Positions 41,470 to 48,587 of a DNA stretch of 48,587 nucleotides are shown piece by piece (position 1 is the stretch's first letter; the number at the start of each line of letters is the position of its first letter). Origin of the DNA: Lachnospira sp. UBA4285. GTDB lineage: Bacteria > Bacillota > Clostridia > Lachnospirales > Lachnospiraceae. The notes under the pieces were generated by a model. That model did no database searches. It was not told the DNA's origin and saw nothing but the letters and a program-made list of their open reading frames with translations. The stretch spans positions 1 to 48,587 of the forward strand of contig DGVL01000094.1 of assembly GCA_002394965.1 (NCBI GenBank), read 5' to 3'. Both the position numbers and the translations under genes were made by a program.

Positions 41470-42963
41470 TCACTTCGCATTCCCGTCAGACAGAGCGTGT
41501 TCCCGGGCACCTGTTCCGGTTATTCCATCCTCCCGCATCCGGATCACGGGCGCCCCCTTCCCGCGTATGTAGTCGCCGGTGATTGTCACATGCCCGATAT
41601 TCCTGTCCTTTGGCACTTCGTACATGATATCCATCATTCTGCTCTCCAGCACGGAACGAAGTGCTCTGGCCCCGGTCTCCTTTTCAAGAGCCAGATCCGC
41701 GATGGCCCCCAGAGCTTCATCGGTGAATTCCAGGTCCACGCCGTCCAGCGCCAGAAGCTTCTGATACTGGGCAATGATCGCATTCTTCGGATCGCGCAGA
41801 ATCCGGATCAGGGCGCCTTTGTCCAGCGCCTCCAGTGAGAACACGACCGGAAGACGTCCGAGGAATTCCGATATCATGCCGTACTGCTTCAAATCCTCGA
41901 TGGTCGTGCGGCTGAAGATGTTCTTTACGGAATCGTACTGGTCCCTGAGTTCTGCGGTAAAACCGATTCCTGACGTCTTGTTCAGACGATTGCGGATAAT
42001 GTCCTCCAGCCCCGGAAACGCTCCTCCGCAGATGAACAGAATATTGCGCGTATTCATGCGGGTCAGAGGCACCATGGCGCTCTTGCTCGTCGCGCCGACC
42101 GGGACCTCAACCGTCGTGCCCTCCAGAATCTTGAGCAGAGACTGCTGCACGGATTCACCGGACACATCCCGGCTGTGCATGTCCTGCTTCTTGGCAATCT
42201 TGTCGATCTCATCGATGAATACGATCCCGCGCTCCGCGCGTTTTACACTGTTGCCGGCATCAGCAAGGAGCTTTGAGAGCACGCTCTCCACATCATCCCC
42301 GATATACCCGGCCTCTGTCAGCGATGTGGCATCTGCGATGGCAAGCGGAACTTTCAGGAGTCTCGCGATCGTCTGCACCAGGTACGTCTTGCCCGACCCG
42401 GTCGGCCCGATCATGAGCATGTTGGACTTTTCAATCTTTATGTCATCCATCGTGCCGGTGGCGACCCGCTTGTAGTGATTGTACACGGCGACAGACATGA
42501 CTTTCTTCGCCTCTTCCTGTCCGATCACATACTCGTCCAGCATCCGTTTGATCTCGTGCGGTGCCGGGACATCTGACAGTTCAAGCGGCGGCTCATCGTC
42601 TTCCTTCAGCTGCTTTCCTGCACTCTGTCCGGTCCTGAGTTTAAAAAAGGAGAACGGGTCAAAGCCATTCTGTCTTTCGGCTTCGTCTTCCGTCTTATTC
42701 TTCCCGGCATCCTGTCCGTCTTTCTTGCCGTCACTGTCACTTCCGCCGCCAGTTCCCGGCGTGCCGGAAGTCAGGCCATCAACCATCACCGGCGGCATGT
42801 TGTTCATCATGTTGGTGAGATTGAAGCCGTTGCTGCTCATCACGTCGATTGTGCGCTGCATACAGTCCATGCATATATACATCCCACCCATATTAAGCTG
42901 CCTTCCGGTCACACTCTCCGGGCGGTGACACACCGAGCAGTAATGCTCCTGCGTTTCATTCAT
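41470..42963 (-). CDS. clpX: ClpX-like AAA+ unfoldase with expanded linker
   Basis: This 497-residue protein has the ClpX zinc-binding domain (Cys9, 12, 31, 34), Walker A MIGPTGSGKTYLVQ, the pore loop TEAGYIGDDVES, Walker B GIVFIDEIDKIAKK, sensor and arginine-finger regions and the tripeptide IGF in NKTSGIGFTAE, which docks onto ClpP. The length exceeds the usual 420 because of a Gly/Ser/Asp/Lys-rich linker (about 60-115) between zinc and AAA+ domains. clpP is not adjacent. The genome may have a second, standard clpX next to clpP; this could be a paralogue. Confidence 0.88.
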   Translation of the reverse strand: MNETQEHYCSVCHRPESVTGRQLNMGGMYICMDCMQRTIDVMSSNGFNLTNMMNNMPPVMVDGLTSGTPGTGGGSDSDGKKDGQDAGKNKTEDEAERQNGFDPFSFFKLRTGQSAGKQLKEDDEPPLELSDVPAPHEIKRMLDEYVIGQEEAKKVMSVAVYNHYKRVATGTMDDIKIEKSNMLMIGPTGSGKTYLVQTIARLLKVPLAIADATSLTEAGYIGDDVESVLSKLLADAGNSVKRAERGIVFIDEIDKIAKKQDMHSRDVSGESVQQSLLKILEGTTVEVPVGATSKSAMVPLTRMNTRNILFICGGAFPGLEDIIRNRLNKTSGIGFTAELRDQYDSVKNIFSRTTIEDLKQYGMISEFLGRLPVVFSLEALDKGALIRILRDPKNAIIAQYQKLLALDGVDLEFTDEALGAIADLALEKETGARALRSVLESRMMDIMYEVPKDRNIGHVTITGDYIRGKGAPVIRMREDGITGTGAREHALSDGNAK

Positions 42964-42996
42964 ATTCTGACCTCGATTCCTGCAGTACTGTGTTAA

Positions 42997-43024
42997 ATTA
43001 TACCCGCTCCCGCGCTTCGCGCAA
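42997..43024 (-). promoter_or_regulatory. clpX promoter
   Basis: TTGCGC (43024-43019), a 16-nt spacer and consensus TATAAT (43002-42997), 34 nt before the start. Confidence 0.65.
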
Positions 43025-43047
43025 TAAACGCCGCATTGTTATTTTCT

Positions 43048-43088
43048 AAAAAAAACAAAAAAGACGGCTTTCTCTCACGAGAAAGCCG
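43048..43088 (-). terminator. Terminator of the HtrA gene
   Basis: CGGCTTTCTC pairs exactly with GAGAAAGCCG around TCAC, and the minus strand continues TTTTTTGTTTTTTTT. Confidence 0.93.
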
Positions 43089-43127
43089 CCCTGTTCACAC
43101 GTCTGTGCGATTCTGCCCGCTTTTTGT

Positions 43128-44633
43128 TCACTTGGAATCTGCCGGTCTGCTGCCGAGCGTCACGTCGACAGTTTTCTCCACATACTGGTTATTGTCCAGA
43201 TGATAATAGGTAATCGTTACCGTCTCACCGGCTTTATAGTATTTCAACAGAGAACTCAGACTGCTCTGGGAGGTCACGGTCTGGTTGTCAAGCGCCGTGA
43301 TGACATCGTACTCGGCAAGCCCTGCAGCATCCGCTGCCGATCCCTCCTGGACATAGCGGATCATCAGTCCCTGCGGATAACCGTAGGTGCTGGAGATGTC
43401 CGACGTTATGTCCACGCCGCTTACACCAAGGAATCCCTGCTGCCCGTCCGGAACCGCCTCACGGCTGGAATTTGTGCTCATGCTCTGCACGAGATCAATC
43501 ACATCGCCCACCGGTATCGAGTACGCCATGTTCTGCACTCCGTCATCGCTGGACTTCGCGAAGTTAATGCCGATGACCTCCCCTTCCGAATTGAGAAGAG
43601 CACCGCCGGAGTTGCCGGAGTTGATAGCCGCATCCGTCATGATCAGGTCATCATAAGTGTAGTTGTTAACAGTGATGGAACGGCCTGTCGCGGAGATAAT
43701 GCCGCTCGTCACGGACTGACCTTCGCCGAGGGCATTGCCGATGGCGACAACCGGTTCTCCGACTTTCAGAGCCGCTGTGTCGGTGTTCAGCGTAGCGACC
43801 GCGATCTGGCTGAGCGTGGAGTCGGAAAGATCCGAGATCTTCACCTTCACAACCGCAACATCCTTGTCCGAGCGGGATCCCACGACGCTTGCGGACGCTG
43901 TCGAAGTGTCATTGAACGTCGCCGTGAGGTCGCTCACATCGGTCACGACGTGCGCGTTGGTCATAATGATGATGGAATCATCGCTCTGACCGATGATGAT
44001 GCCGGTCCCTGCCGTCGTATACACCTGCGTGTTTCCGCCGAACCAGTACATGTTGTTCGAGGTCGCGGTATACGTCCCGGACAGCTCAACCATAGCCGGG
44101 AGCACGGACGAAGCAATGGACTCCACATCCAGCTCGCTCACGGATGAAACCGTGTCGCCGGTTCCCGTGGTGCTGCTCACCGAAGCGGTTGTCGGGATCG
44201 TCACATTACCTGAGCTTCTCGTCCCGGCAAGCTTCTGTACCCCGACCATCACGCCGCCGGCGATACCGCCGAACAGAACCGCCGAGAGCAGCAGTGCTCC
44301 GATCTTTTTCGCTGTCGGATGGCTCCTGTGCGGCCTGTCTGGTTTCCGGTTCTGATTCTCCGTGTTCTGGTAGAAACCGTTCTGGTAATATCCGGTGCCG
44401 CTGCTGCTCTGATAATAACCACCACCCGACTCACTCTGGCGGCTCTCATTCTGCCAGTTCCCGTTCTCACGCGACTCGTTGTGCCAGCCGTCCGAATCTG
44501 CCGCAGTATTCTGCGCGCTGCCATATGTATTTCCTGACGTGCCCGTGTTTTCGCTCCCCGGATTCTGGCTGCCAGTCTGTCCGGAATTGCGGGAGTCTTC
44601 ATTCTCGAATTCGTTATTGCCATACTCTTCCAT
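43128..44633 (-). CDS. HtrA/DegP-like membrane-anchored serine protease
   Basis: This 501-residue S1C protease has a long Asn/Gly/Ser/Gln-rich cytoplasmic tail (1-100), one transmembrane helix (about 111-133), a Thr/Ser-rich spacer and a trypsin-like domain with the triad His228 (TNAHVV), Asp258 (SDKDVAVV) and Ser342 (GNSGGALL). A PDZ domain follows (about 400-485, with GVSGVDITSDISSTYGYPQG). It degrades or handles misfolded proteins on the outer face of the membrane. The start at 44633 has GAGGAG. An unusual nested inverted repeat lies upstream, perhaps a stress-response regulatory site. Confidence 0.93.
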   Translation of the reverse strand: MEEYGNNEFENEDSRNSGQTGSQNPGSENTGTSGNTYGSAQNTAADSDGWHNESRENGNWQNESRQSESGGGYYQSSSGTGYYQNGFYQNTENQNRKPDRPHRSHPTAKKIGALLLSAVLFGGIAGGVMVGVQKLAGTRSSGNVTIPTTASVSSTTGTGDTVSSVSELDVESIASSVLPAMVELSGTYTATSNNMYWFGGNTQVYTTAGTGIIIGQSDDSIIIMTNAHVVTDVSDLTATFNDTSTASASVVGSRSDKDVAVVKVKISDLSDSTLSQIAVATLNTDTAALKVGEPVVAIGNALGEGQSVTSGIISATGRSITVNNYTYDDLIMTDAAINSGNSGGALLNSEGEVIGINFAKSSDDGVQNMAYSIPVGDVIDLVQSMSTNSSREAVPDGQQGFLGVSGVDITSDISSTYGYPQGLMIRYVQEGSAADAAGLAEYDVITALDNQTVTSQSSLSSLLKYYKAGETVTITYYHLDNNQYVEKTVDVTLGSRPADSK

Positions 44634-44683
44634 AGATGTCTCGTCTCCTCAGTATAATTCAGGCTTGCGCCCGTATTTTCTTT

Positions 44684-44749
44684 TGACAAATTAAACTATA
44701 TCAGCGCTTTGTGAACGAATTGTGTTCGTTCTATGATATAAATTTGTCA
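44684..44749. promoter_or_regulatory. Nested inverted repeat upstream of htrA
   Basis: Three blocks and their reverse complements are arranged symmetrically: TGACAAATT (44684-44692), TATATC (44697-44702), GAACGAA (44713-44719), then TTCGTTC (44725-44731), GATATA (44735-44740) and AATTTGTCA (44741-44749). It sits 51 nt before the htrA start, in an otherwise AT-rich stretch, and could be an operator or a cruciform. Confidence 0.75.
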
Positions 44750-44831
44750 TTTCTAAAGAATCACGGATGAATCCAAGGCACGGGGCCAGGGACCGGTTTC
44801 TTTCAAAGAATGCCGCAGCCTGTCCGGAAAC

Positions 44832-46559
44832 TCAGGCATCTACATGTTCGAGGACAGCCTTTGTGAGCTGTTCAAGCTGGGACGCCGAATCCTCCAGGCT
44901 GCTGCCGCGCACGCCCATGTAGAACTTGATCTTCGGCTCCGTGCCGGACGGCCTCGCGCAGCACCACGCGCCGTCGGAGAGGTCATAGTACAGGACATTG
45001 CTCTCCGGAAGGTCTGTCTTACCCTGCTCTCCGGTCCTGGTGTCAAGCGTCGTTCCCTTCTTGTAGTCGCGGAATTCCAGGACATCCCAGCGTCCGATCT
45101 TCTTCGGAGGATTGCTCCGCAGCTTCTCCATGAGCGCGTCGATCTCCTTTGCGCCCTCGGATCCCTTCATCGTGATGGACTTCTGTCCCTCGCGGTAATA
45201 TCCGTATTTCTCGTAGATGTTCAACATCTGATCCCAGAGCGTAAGTCCCTTGCTCTTGTAATAAGCCGCCGCCTCGCAGAGAGCCATGACGGCAGACGGC
45301 GCATCCTTGTCTCTGGCGTGCGTGCCGACCAGACACCCGTAGGATTCCTCAAAGCCAAACTCGTAAACCCAGTCATTATTCTGCTCAAAGAACTTGATCT
45401 GCTCGCCGATGTACTTGAACCCGGTGAGAACCTCGACAAGGTGAAGGCCGTATTCCCTCGCAACCGGGACGGCCATGTTGGTTGAAACAATCGTCGTCAC
45501 CAGTGCGCCGTTCTTATGCAGCAGCCCCTTCTCTTTCCGCTGGGAGAGAAGATACTCCGCGATCAGAATCGCTGACATATTGCCGGTGAAGGACTTGTAC
45601 TCCCCGGTCCTGCTGTCCTTGGCCATGACGCCGAGGCGATCCGCATCCGGGTCCGTGGCGAGGATGATGTCCGCGTCCACTTTTCTGGCAAGTGCGAGCG
45701 CATATGTGAAGGACTTCGGGTCCTCGGGGTTTGGATATGCGAGCGTCGTGAACTCAGAATCCGGCTTCTCCTGCTCCGGAACAACATACACGTGTGTGAA
45801 ACCCAGATCATGCAGAACCCGTCTGACCGGAACATTGCCGGTCCCGTGGAACGGCGTGTAGACGATCTTCAGATCGTCCTGGACCTTGCGGATCAGTGCC
45901 TCGTTCAGACAGTTCCCATGGAGTGCTGCCACGTACGCATCGTCCATGTCATATCCGATGATCCGGTAGAGGTTCCTCACCATCGCCTCTTCCCTGTCCA
46001 TCATCTTCACATCCGCAAAGTCTCTGACCGCCTGCACTTCGGAGATGATCTCCCGGTCCTTCGGAGCCGTGATCTGTGCGCCGTCCTCCCAGTACACCTT
46101 GTAGCCGTTGTATTCCGGCGGATTGTGGCTGGCTGTGATCATGATCCCGGCGATGCAGTGAAGCTTTCTGACAGCAAAGGAAAGCTCCGGCGTCGGCTTC
46201 AGATACGGGAAGATGTAAGCGACGATACCATTGGCGGCAAGGCAGCACGCCGCCTCATTGGCGAATTCCGGGCTCATCCGCCGGCAGTCAAAGGAGATGG
46301 CAACGCCGCGGCTCTGTCCTCCCTCTTTTATGATAAAGTTGGCCAGGCCTTGTGTCGCTTTGCGGACCGTATAGATGTTCATGCGGTTCGTGCCCATGCC
46401 GACGATCCCCCGGAGTCCGCCGGTCCCGAACGCGAGATCCCGGTAAAAACGGTCCTCGATCTCAGCCGGGTCATTCTCTATGCTCCTGAGTTCCTGCCGC
46501 GCCGCATCGCTGAAATACGGATTGCGCATCCATTCGCGGTATGTTTCCATGTATCCCAT
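44832..46559 (-). CDS. Phosphoglucomutase/phosphomannomutase family phosphohexomutase
   Basis: This 575-residue alpha-D-phosphohexomutase has all four functional loops: the phosphoserine loop GIMITASHNPPEYNG with Ser144, metal-binding DPDADRLGV, the sugar-specificity loop FGFEESYGCLVG and the phosphate-binding RPSGTEPKIKFY. The length fits the PGM2-like phosphoglucomutase group, longer than GlmM (about 450). It interconverts hexose 1- and 6-phosphates for glycogen or cell-wall precursors. AAGGAGG is 9 nt upstream. It lies after cdaA-cdaR-HPr, a place where glmM is usual. Confidence 0.92.
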   Translation of the reverse strand: MGYMETYREWMRNPYFSDAARQELRSIENDPAEIEDRFYRDLAFGTGGLRGIVGMGTNRMNIYTVRKATQGLANFIIKEGGQSRGVAISFDCRRMSPEFANEAACCLAANGIVAYIFPYLKPTPELSFAVRKLHCIAGIMITASHNPPEYNGYKVYWEDGAQITAPKDREIISEVQAVRDFADVKMMDREEAMVRNLYRIIGYDMDDAYVAALHGNCLNEALIRKVQDDLKIVYTPFHGTGNVPVRRVLHDLGFTHVYVVPEQEKPDSEFTTLAYPNPEDPKSFTYALALARKVDADIILATDPDADRLGVMAKDSRTGEYKSFTGNMSAILIAEYLLSQRKEKGLLHKNGALVTTIVSTNMAVPVAREYGLHLVEVLTGFKYIGEQIKFFEQNNDWVYEFGFEESYGCLVGTHARDKDAPSAVMALCEAAAYYKSKGLTLWDQMLNIYEKYGYYREGQKSITMKGSEGAKEIDALMEKLRSNPPKKIGRWDVLEFRDYKKGTTLDTRTGEQGKTDLPESNVLYYDLSDGAWCCARPSGTEPKIKFYMGVRGSSLEDSASQLEQLTKAVLEHVDA

Positions 46560-46602
46560 TCTGATATCCTCCTTAATAATCCTTCAGGTATCTTCGCTTA
46601 CT

Positions 46603-46899
46603 TCAGGCAGGCGGAAGTGTCCCTCCGCTCTCCTGTCCTGGTTTCAGTGACGCAAGAAGAACCCGCACCACCGACTTCAGTGCCTTCTCCTCATCGGGGC
46701 CTTCCGCTGTGAATTCCACTACACCTCCATCCCCGACACCACAGGCCAGAACCGAGAGGACACTCTTGGCATTGGCTGACTTTCCCTCGTACAACATCCG
46801 GACAGTGCTCTCATATTTCTGCGCTTCCGTGCACATGGCTGTCGCGGGGCGCAGATGAAGCCCGCTTTTACAGTCAACCGTCACCTGCATTCTGACCAT
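46603..46899 (-). CDS. HPr-family phosphocarrier protein
   Basis: This protein of 98 residues starts at ATG 46899 with AAAGGAG 8 nt upstream. With this start the phosphocarrier histidine is His15 (SGLHLRPAT) and the regulatory serine is Ser46 (NAKSVLSVL), exactly the HPr numbering, which supports the start. HPr carries phosphate from enzyme I to PTS enzymes II, and HPr-Ser46-P is the CcpA co-repressor in Firmicutes. The C-terminus is a few residues longer than usual. It could be the main HPr or a Crh-like paralogue; keeping His15 argues for phosphotransfer. It lies between cdaR and the phosphohexomutase. Confidence 0.9.
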   Translation of the reverse strand: MVRMQVTVDCKSGLHLRPATAMCTEAQKYESTVRMLYEGKSANAKSVLSVLACGVGDGGVVEFTAEGPDEEKALKSVVRVLLASLKPGQESGGTLPPA

Positions 46900-46915
46900 C
46901 CTTCCTCTCCTTTCT

Positions 46916-48247
46916 TCAGTTTCCCGGCGCATCAGTGTCATCTTCCGCGCCCGTCCGGGCAGTACTGCTTTCTGTACTCTGCCGGAATTCCTGGGCAGAA
47001 GAAGAGGTAGACTGGCTTTCCCTGGTGAGCGTCAGCGTCATCTTGTACTCACCCGTCACAATGACACCGGATGGCGGTGAAAAGGTGACATCGACCGTAT
47101 ACGTCCCCGCCGCAAGCCCTGCGGCGCTCACTCTGGCCGCAAGGCCTTCCGCCGTCAGGGAATTGATCGCAGCCTGTGAGCCTTCCACCTGAACTCTCAG
47201 GTCTTTCCCGCTCACCTGCGCGCTCAGGCCATCGGAAGCGCCCACGGGTGCGATGGCAGAGGCGGAAAGTGTGATCGCGCCGGAGGCTTCCGGTCCGATC
47301 TCGACCCGCACCGAAATCATGCTGTCGCTGACCAGCGCAATATCCGAAGGCAGATAATCCTCAACCCAGAGCCGGAAGGTAGTGGAATCCGAGAGGCCTT
47401 CGACGTTCAGTGCATTCGAAGGGATCGGGATCTCGCTGATCCGGCTGATGACCTCTGAATCTCCGGATATTGTGATCGTATCCGAATCCGGTGTGATCTG
47501 CATCACCTTGTACCCGGCAGCCGGTTTTCCGGACGTCGTCAGAACCAGCGGAACTTCTCTGCTCAGGGACACATCCGCGGTGTAGTGCACCTCTCTCGTA
47601 GACAGACTCAGGTTGTCCGTGCTGATCGTATTGCCGGAGGAATCGTACAGCACGATCGGCGCCGTGCCGTCGATATCGTGGTCCAGACCGCTCACGTCAT
47701 ACACAGCACCAGCCAGCGCTATATTCCCGATGTCACTGGAAGCTCCGGAGACCGTAACCGTTGACGGCGTGATACTGCCGTTCAAGATCGCATAATTGCT
47801 CTCCGGTTCGCCTACGGTTGTCAGTTGAATGTCAAATGTCTGCGAACTGCGGTTCTCGATGTTCAGGCGCACAGAGGTCTGACTCGGTGTCGCCGTCACA
47901 TCCTCGACCGCGCGCCCGTTTTTCACGACCCGCACGGTGATGTCCACGTAGTCTGAGTTGTCCTGCAGCGTGGAGAGATCCGCCGTCGCCGTCACATTGG
48001 ACGAGTTGAGCGATGTCACCCTGCTGGAAGGTCCGGAGAGTGTCACGGAGATCCGGCTTCCGTCCAGCACGGAATAGGAATATCCCTTCTCTGTGAGAGC
48101 GTCATCATTCTCCAGCGTCACGCTGATTCCGCTGAACGTCACGGAAGTATACGGATCATACGAGTTGACAATCAGGATCCAGATAACGATGGAAAAGATG
48201 ACAGCCAGCAACTTTAGTGTTAAGTTGTTAAGAATCTTTTCCTTCAT
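46916..48247 (-). CDS. cdaR: CdaR, YbbR-domain regulator of diadenylate cyclase
   Basis: This protein of 443 residues starts MKEKILNNLTLKLLAVIFSI and has one N-terminal transmembrane helix (about 12-31), then several extracytoplasmic YbbR domains of about 80 residues (recognisable starts include TFDIQLTTVGEPESNYAI and EVPLVLTTSGKPAAGYKV) and a Ser/Thr-rich tail. YbbR/CdaR binds the membrane cyclase CdaA and tunes c-di-AMP synthesis. ATG 48247 overlaps the cdaA 3' end by 20 nt. The open frame further upstream lies inside cdaA and is not used. Confidence 0.92.
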   Translation of the reverse strand: MKEKILNNLTLKLLAVIFSIVIWILIVNSYDPYTSVTFSGISVTLENDDALTEKGYSYSVLDGSRISVTLSGPSSRVTSLNSSNVTATADLSTLQDNSDYVDITVRVVKNGRAVEDVTATPSQTSVRLNIENRSSQTFDIQLTTVGEPESNYAILNGSITPSTVTVSGASSDIGNIALAGAVYDVSGLDHDIDGTAPIVLYDSSGNTISTDNLSLSTREVHYTADVSLSREVPLVLTTSGKPAAGYKVMQITPDSDTITISGDSEVISRISEIPIPSNALNVEGLSDSTTFRLWVEDYLPSDIALVSDSMISVRVEIGPEASGAITLSASAIAPVGASDGLSAQVSGKDLRVQVEGSQAAINSLTAEGLAARVSAAGLAAGTYTVDVTFSPPSGVIVTGEYKMTLTLTRESQSTSSSAQEFRQSTESSTARTGAEDDTDAPGN

Positions 48248-48587
48248 TGGCCGCCTTTTTCCTGTTTTTAAATAGTCCGAGCGATCTGATCGTGAAACCG
48301 CTGTGATAGCGGATCGCCTCAAGCCGGCGCCTGAGCGCTTCCCGGGAGACATTGTAATCCAGCCGGCCTCTCTCTGCCACCGACACCACACCGGTCTCCT
48401 CCGATACGATGATGGTCAGCGAATCGGTCACTTCCGATATGCCGACGCCGGCCCGGTGTCTGGTGCCGAGTGCCTTGCTGATATTGACGTTCTCCGTGAG
48501 GGGAAGGTAACAGGTCGCCGAGACCACACGGTCACCGCGCACGATGACAGCGCCGTCGTGAAGCGGCGTGTTGTGCTCGAAAATATT
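48228..48587 (-). CDS. cdaA: Diadenylate cyclase CdaA, C-terminal part (gene cut by window edge)
   Basis: The reading frame is open to the right edge of the window; 119 residues of the C-terminal half are seen, and the start lies outside. The DisA_N catalytic motifs are present: HNTPLHDGAVIV with the DGA motif and GTRHRAGVGISE with the RHR motif, followed by SEETGVVSVAERG. The enzyme condenses two ATP to c-di-AMP, an essential osmolyte and cell-wall signal. The N-terminal transmembrane helices expected of CdaA are beyond the window. It is translationally coupled to cdaR. Confidence 0.95.
   Translation of the reverse strand, partial: NIFEHNTPLHDGAVIVRGDRVVSATCYLPLTENVNISKALGTRHRAGVGISEVTDSLTIIVSEETGVVSVAERGRLDYNVSREALRRRLEAIRYHSGFTIRSLGLFKNRKKAANEGKDS

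Overview
The window looks like a chromosomal segment of an anaerobic, fairly GC-rich member of the Clostridia, most likely Lachnospiraceae-like. This is an inference from gene content: a biotin-dependent sodium-pumping acyl-CoA decarboxylase, an NfnAB electron-bifurcating transhydrogenase, a glycyl-radical class III ribonucleotide reductase, a DegV protein, YbbR/CdaR with CdaA, a lysine riboswitch, AGGAGG-type ribosome binding sites and CcpA-like cre sites. No phage, insertion sequence, CRISPR array or rRNA was seen.

Layout. 1-3431 (minus): decarboxylase operon (carboxyltransferase, OadG-like gamma, biotin carrier, beta pump; beta is cut by the window edge). 3558-6611 (minus): thiamine diphosphokinase and the two Nfn subunits. 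6645-8241 (plus): an AT-rich islet with a secreted protein whose C-terminus resembles the Ntox44 polymorphic-toxin domain, followed by a small membrane-anchored protein that could be its immunity partner; this is the most unusual locus here. 8278-10059: membrane protein with TPR and chitobiase-like domains. 10297-16607: hexuronate catabolism, with uxaA-kdgA-kdgK on the minus strand facing a LacI-type regulator and uxaC on the plus strand; operator-like palindromes lie at both predicted start sites. 16688-21147 (minus): ComB-like phosphatase, an amidohydrolase and nrdD, the last preceded by two NrdR-like boxes and, unexpectedly, an intrinsic terminator.

21358-27750 (minus): a tight six-gene run (larE, class II aldolase, Mbeg1-like hydrolase, a Cys-rich membrane/HAD fusion, SbcD/YhaO-like nuclease, YhaN-like ATPase with an internal membrane hairpin), downstream of two identical tRNA-Gly genes. 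28121-32584: DegV, a GNAT protein, dapB and dapA behind a lysine riboswitch, and a tandem OB-fold SSB-like protein. 32819-35013 (plus): typA/bipA and an XRE regulator. 35122-39823 (minus): a translationally coupled run from a tiny acidic protein and a zinc-ribbon/TPR protein through YigZ and an unknown protein to a GH28 polygalacturonase. 40013-48587 (minus): gdhA, a ClpX-like unfoldase, an HtrA protease, a phosphohexomutase, an HPr protein, cdaR and the 3' part of cdaA.

Functionally, GH28, UxaC, UxaA, KdgK and the KDPG aldolase belong to pectin/galacturonate breakdown (tagaturonate reductase UxaB is not in the window). The decarboxylase couples CoA-ester decarboxylation to a sodium gradient, and Nfn balances NADH, NADPH and ferredoxin. 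All functional calls rest on reading translations and motifs; no database search was possible.
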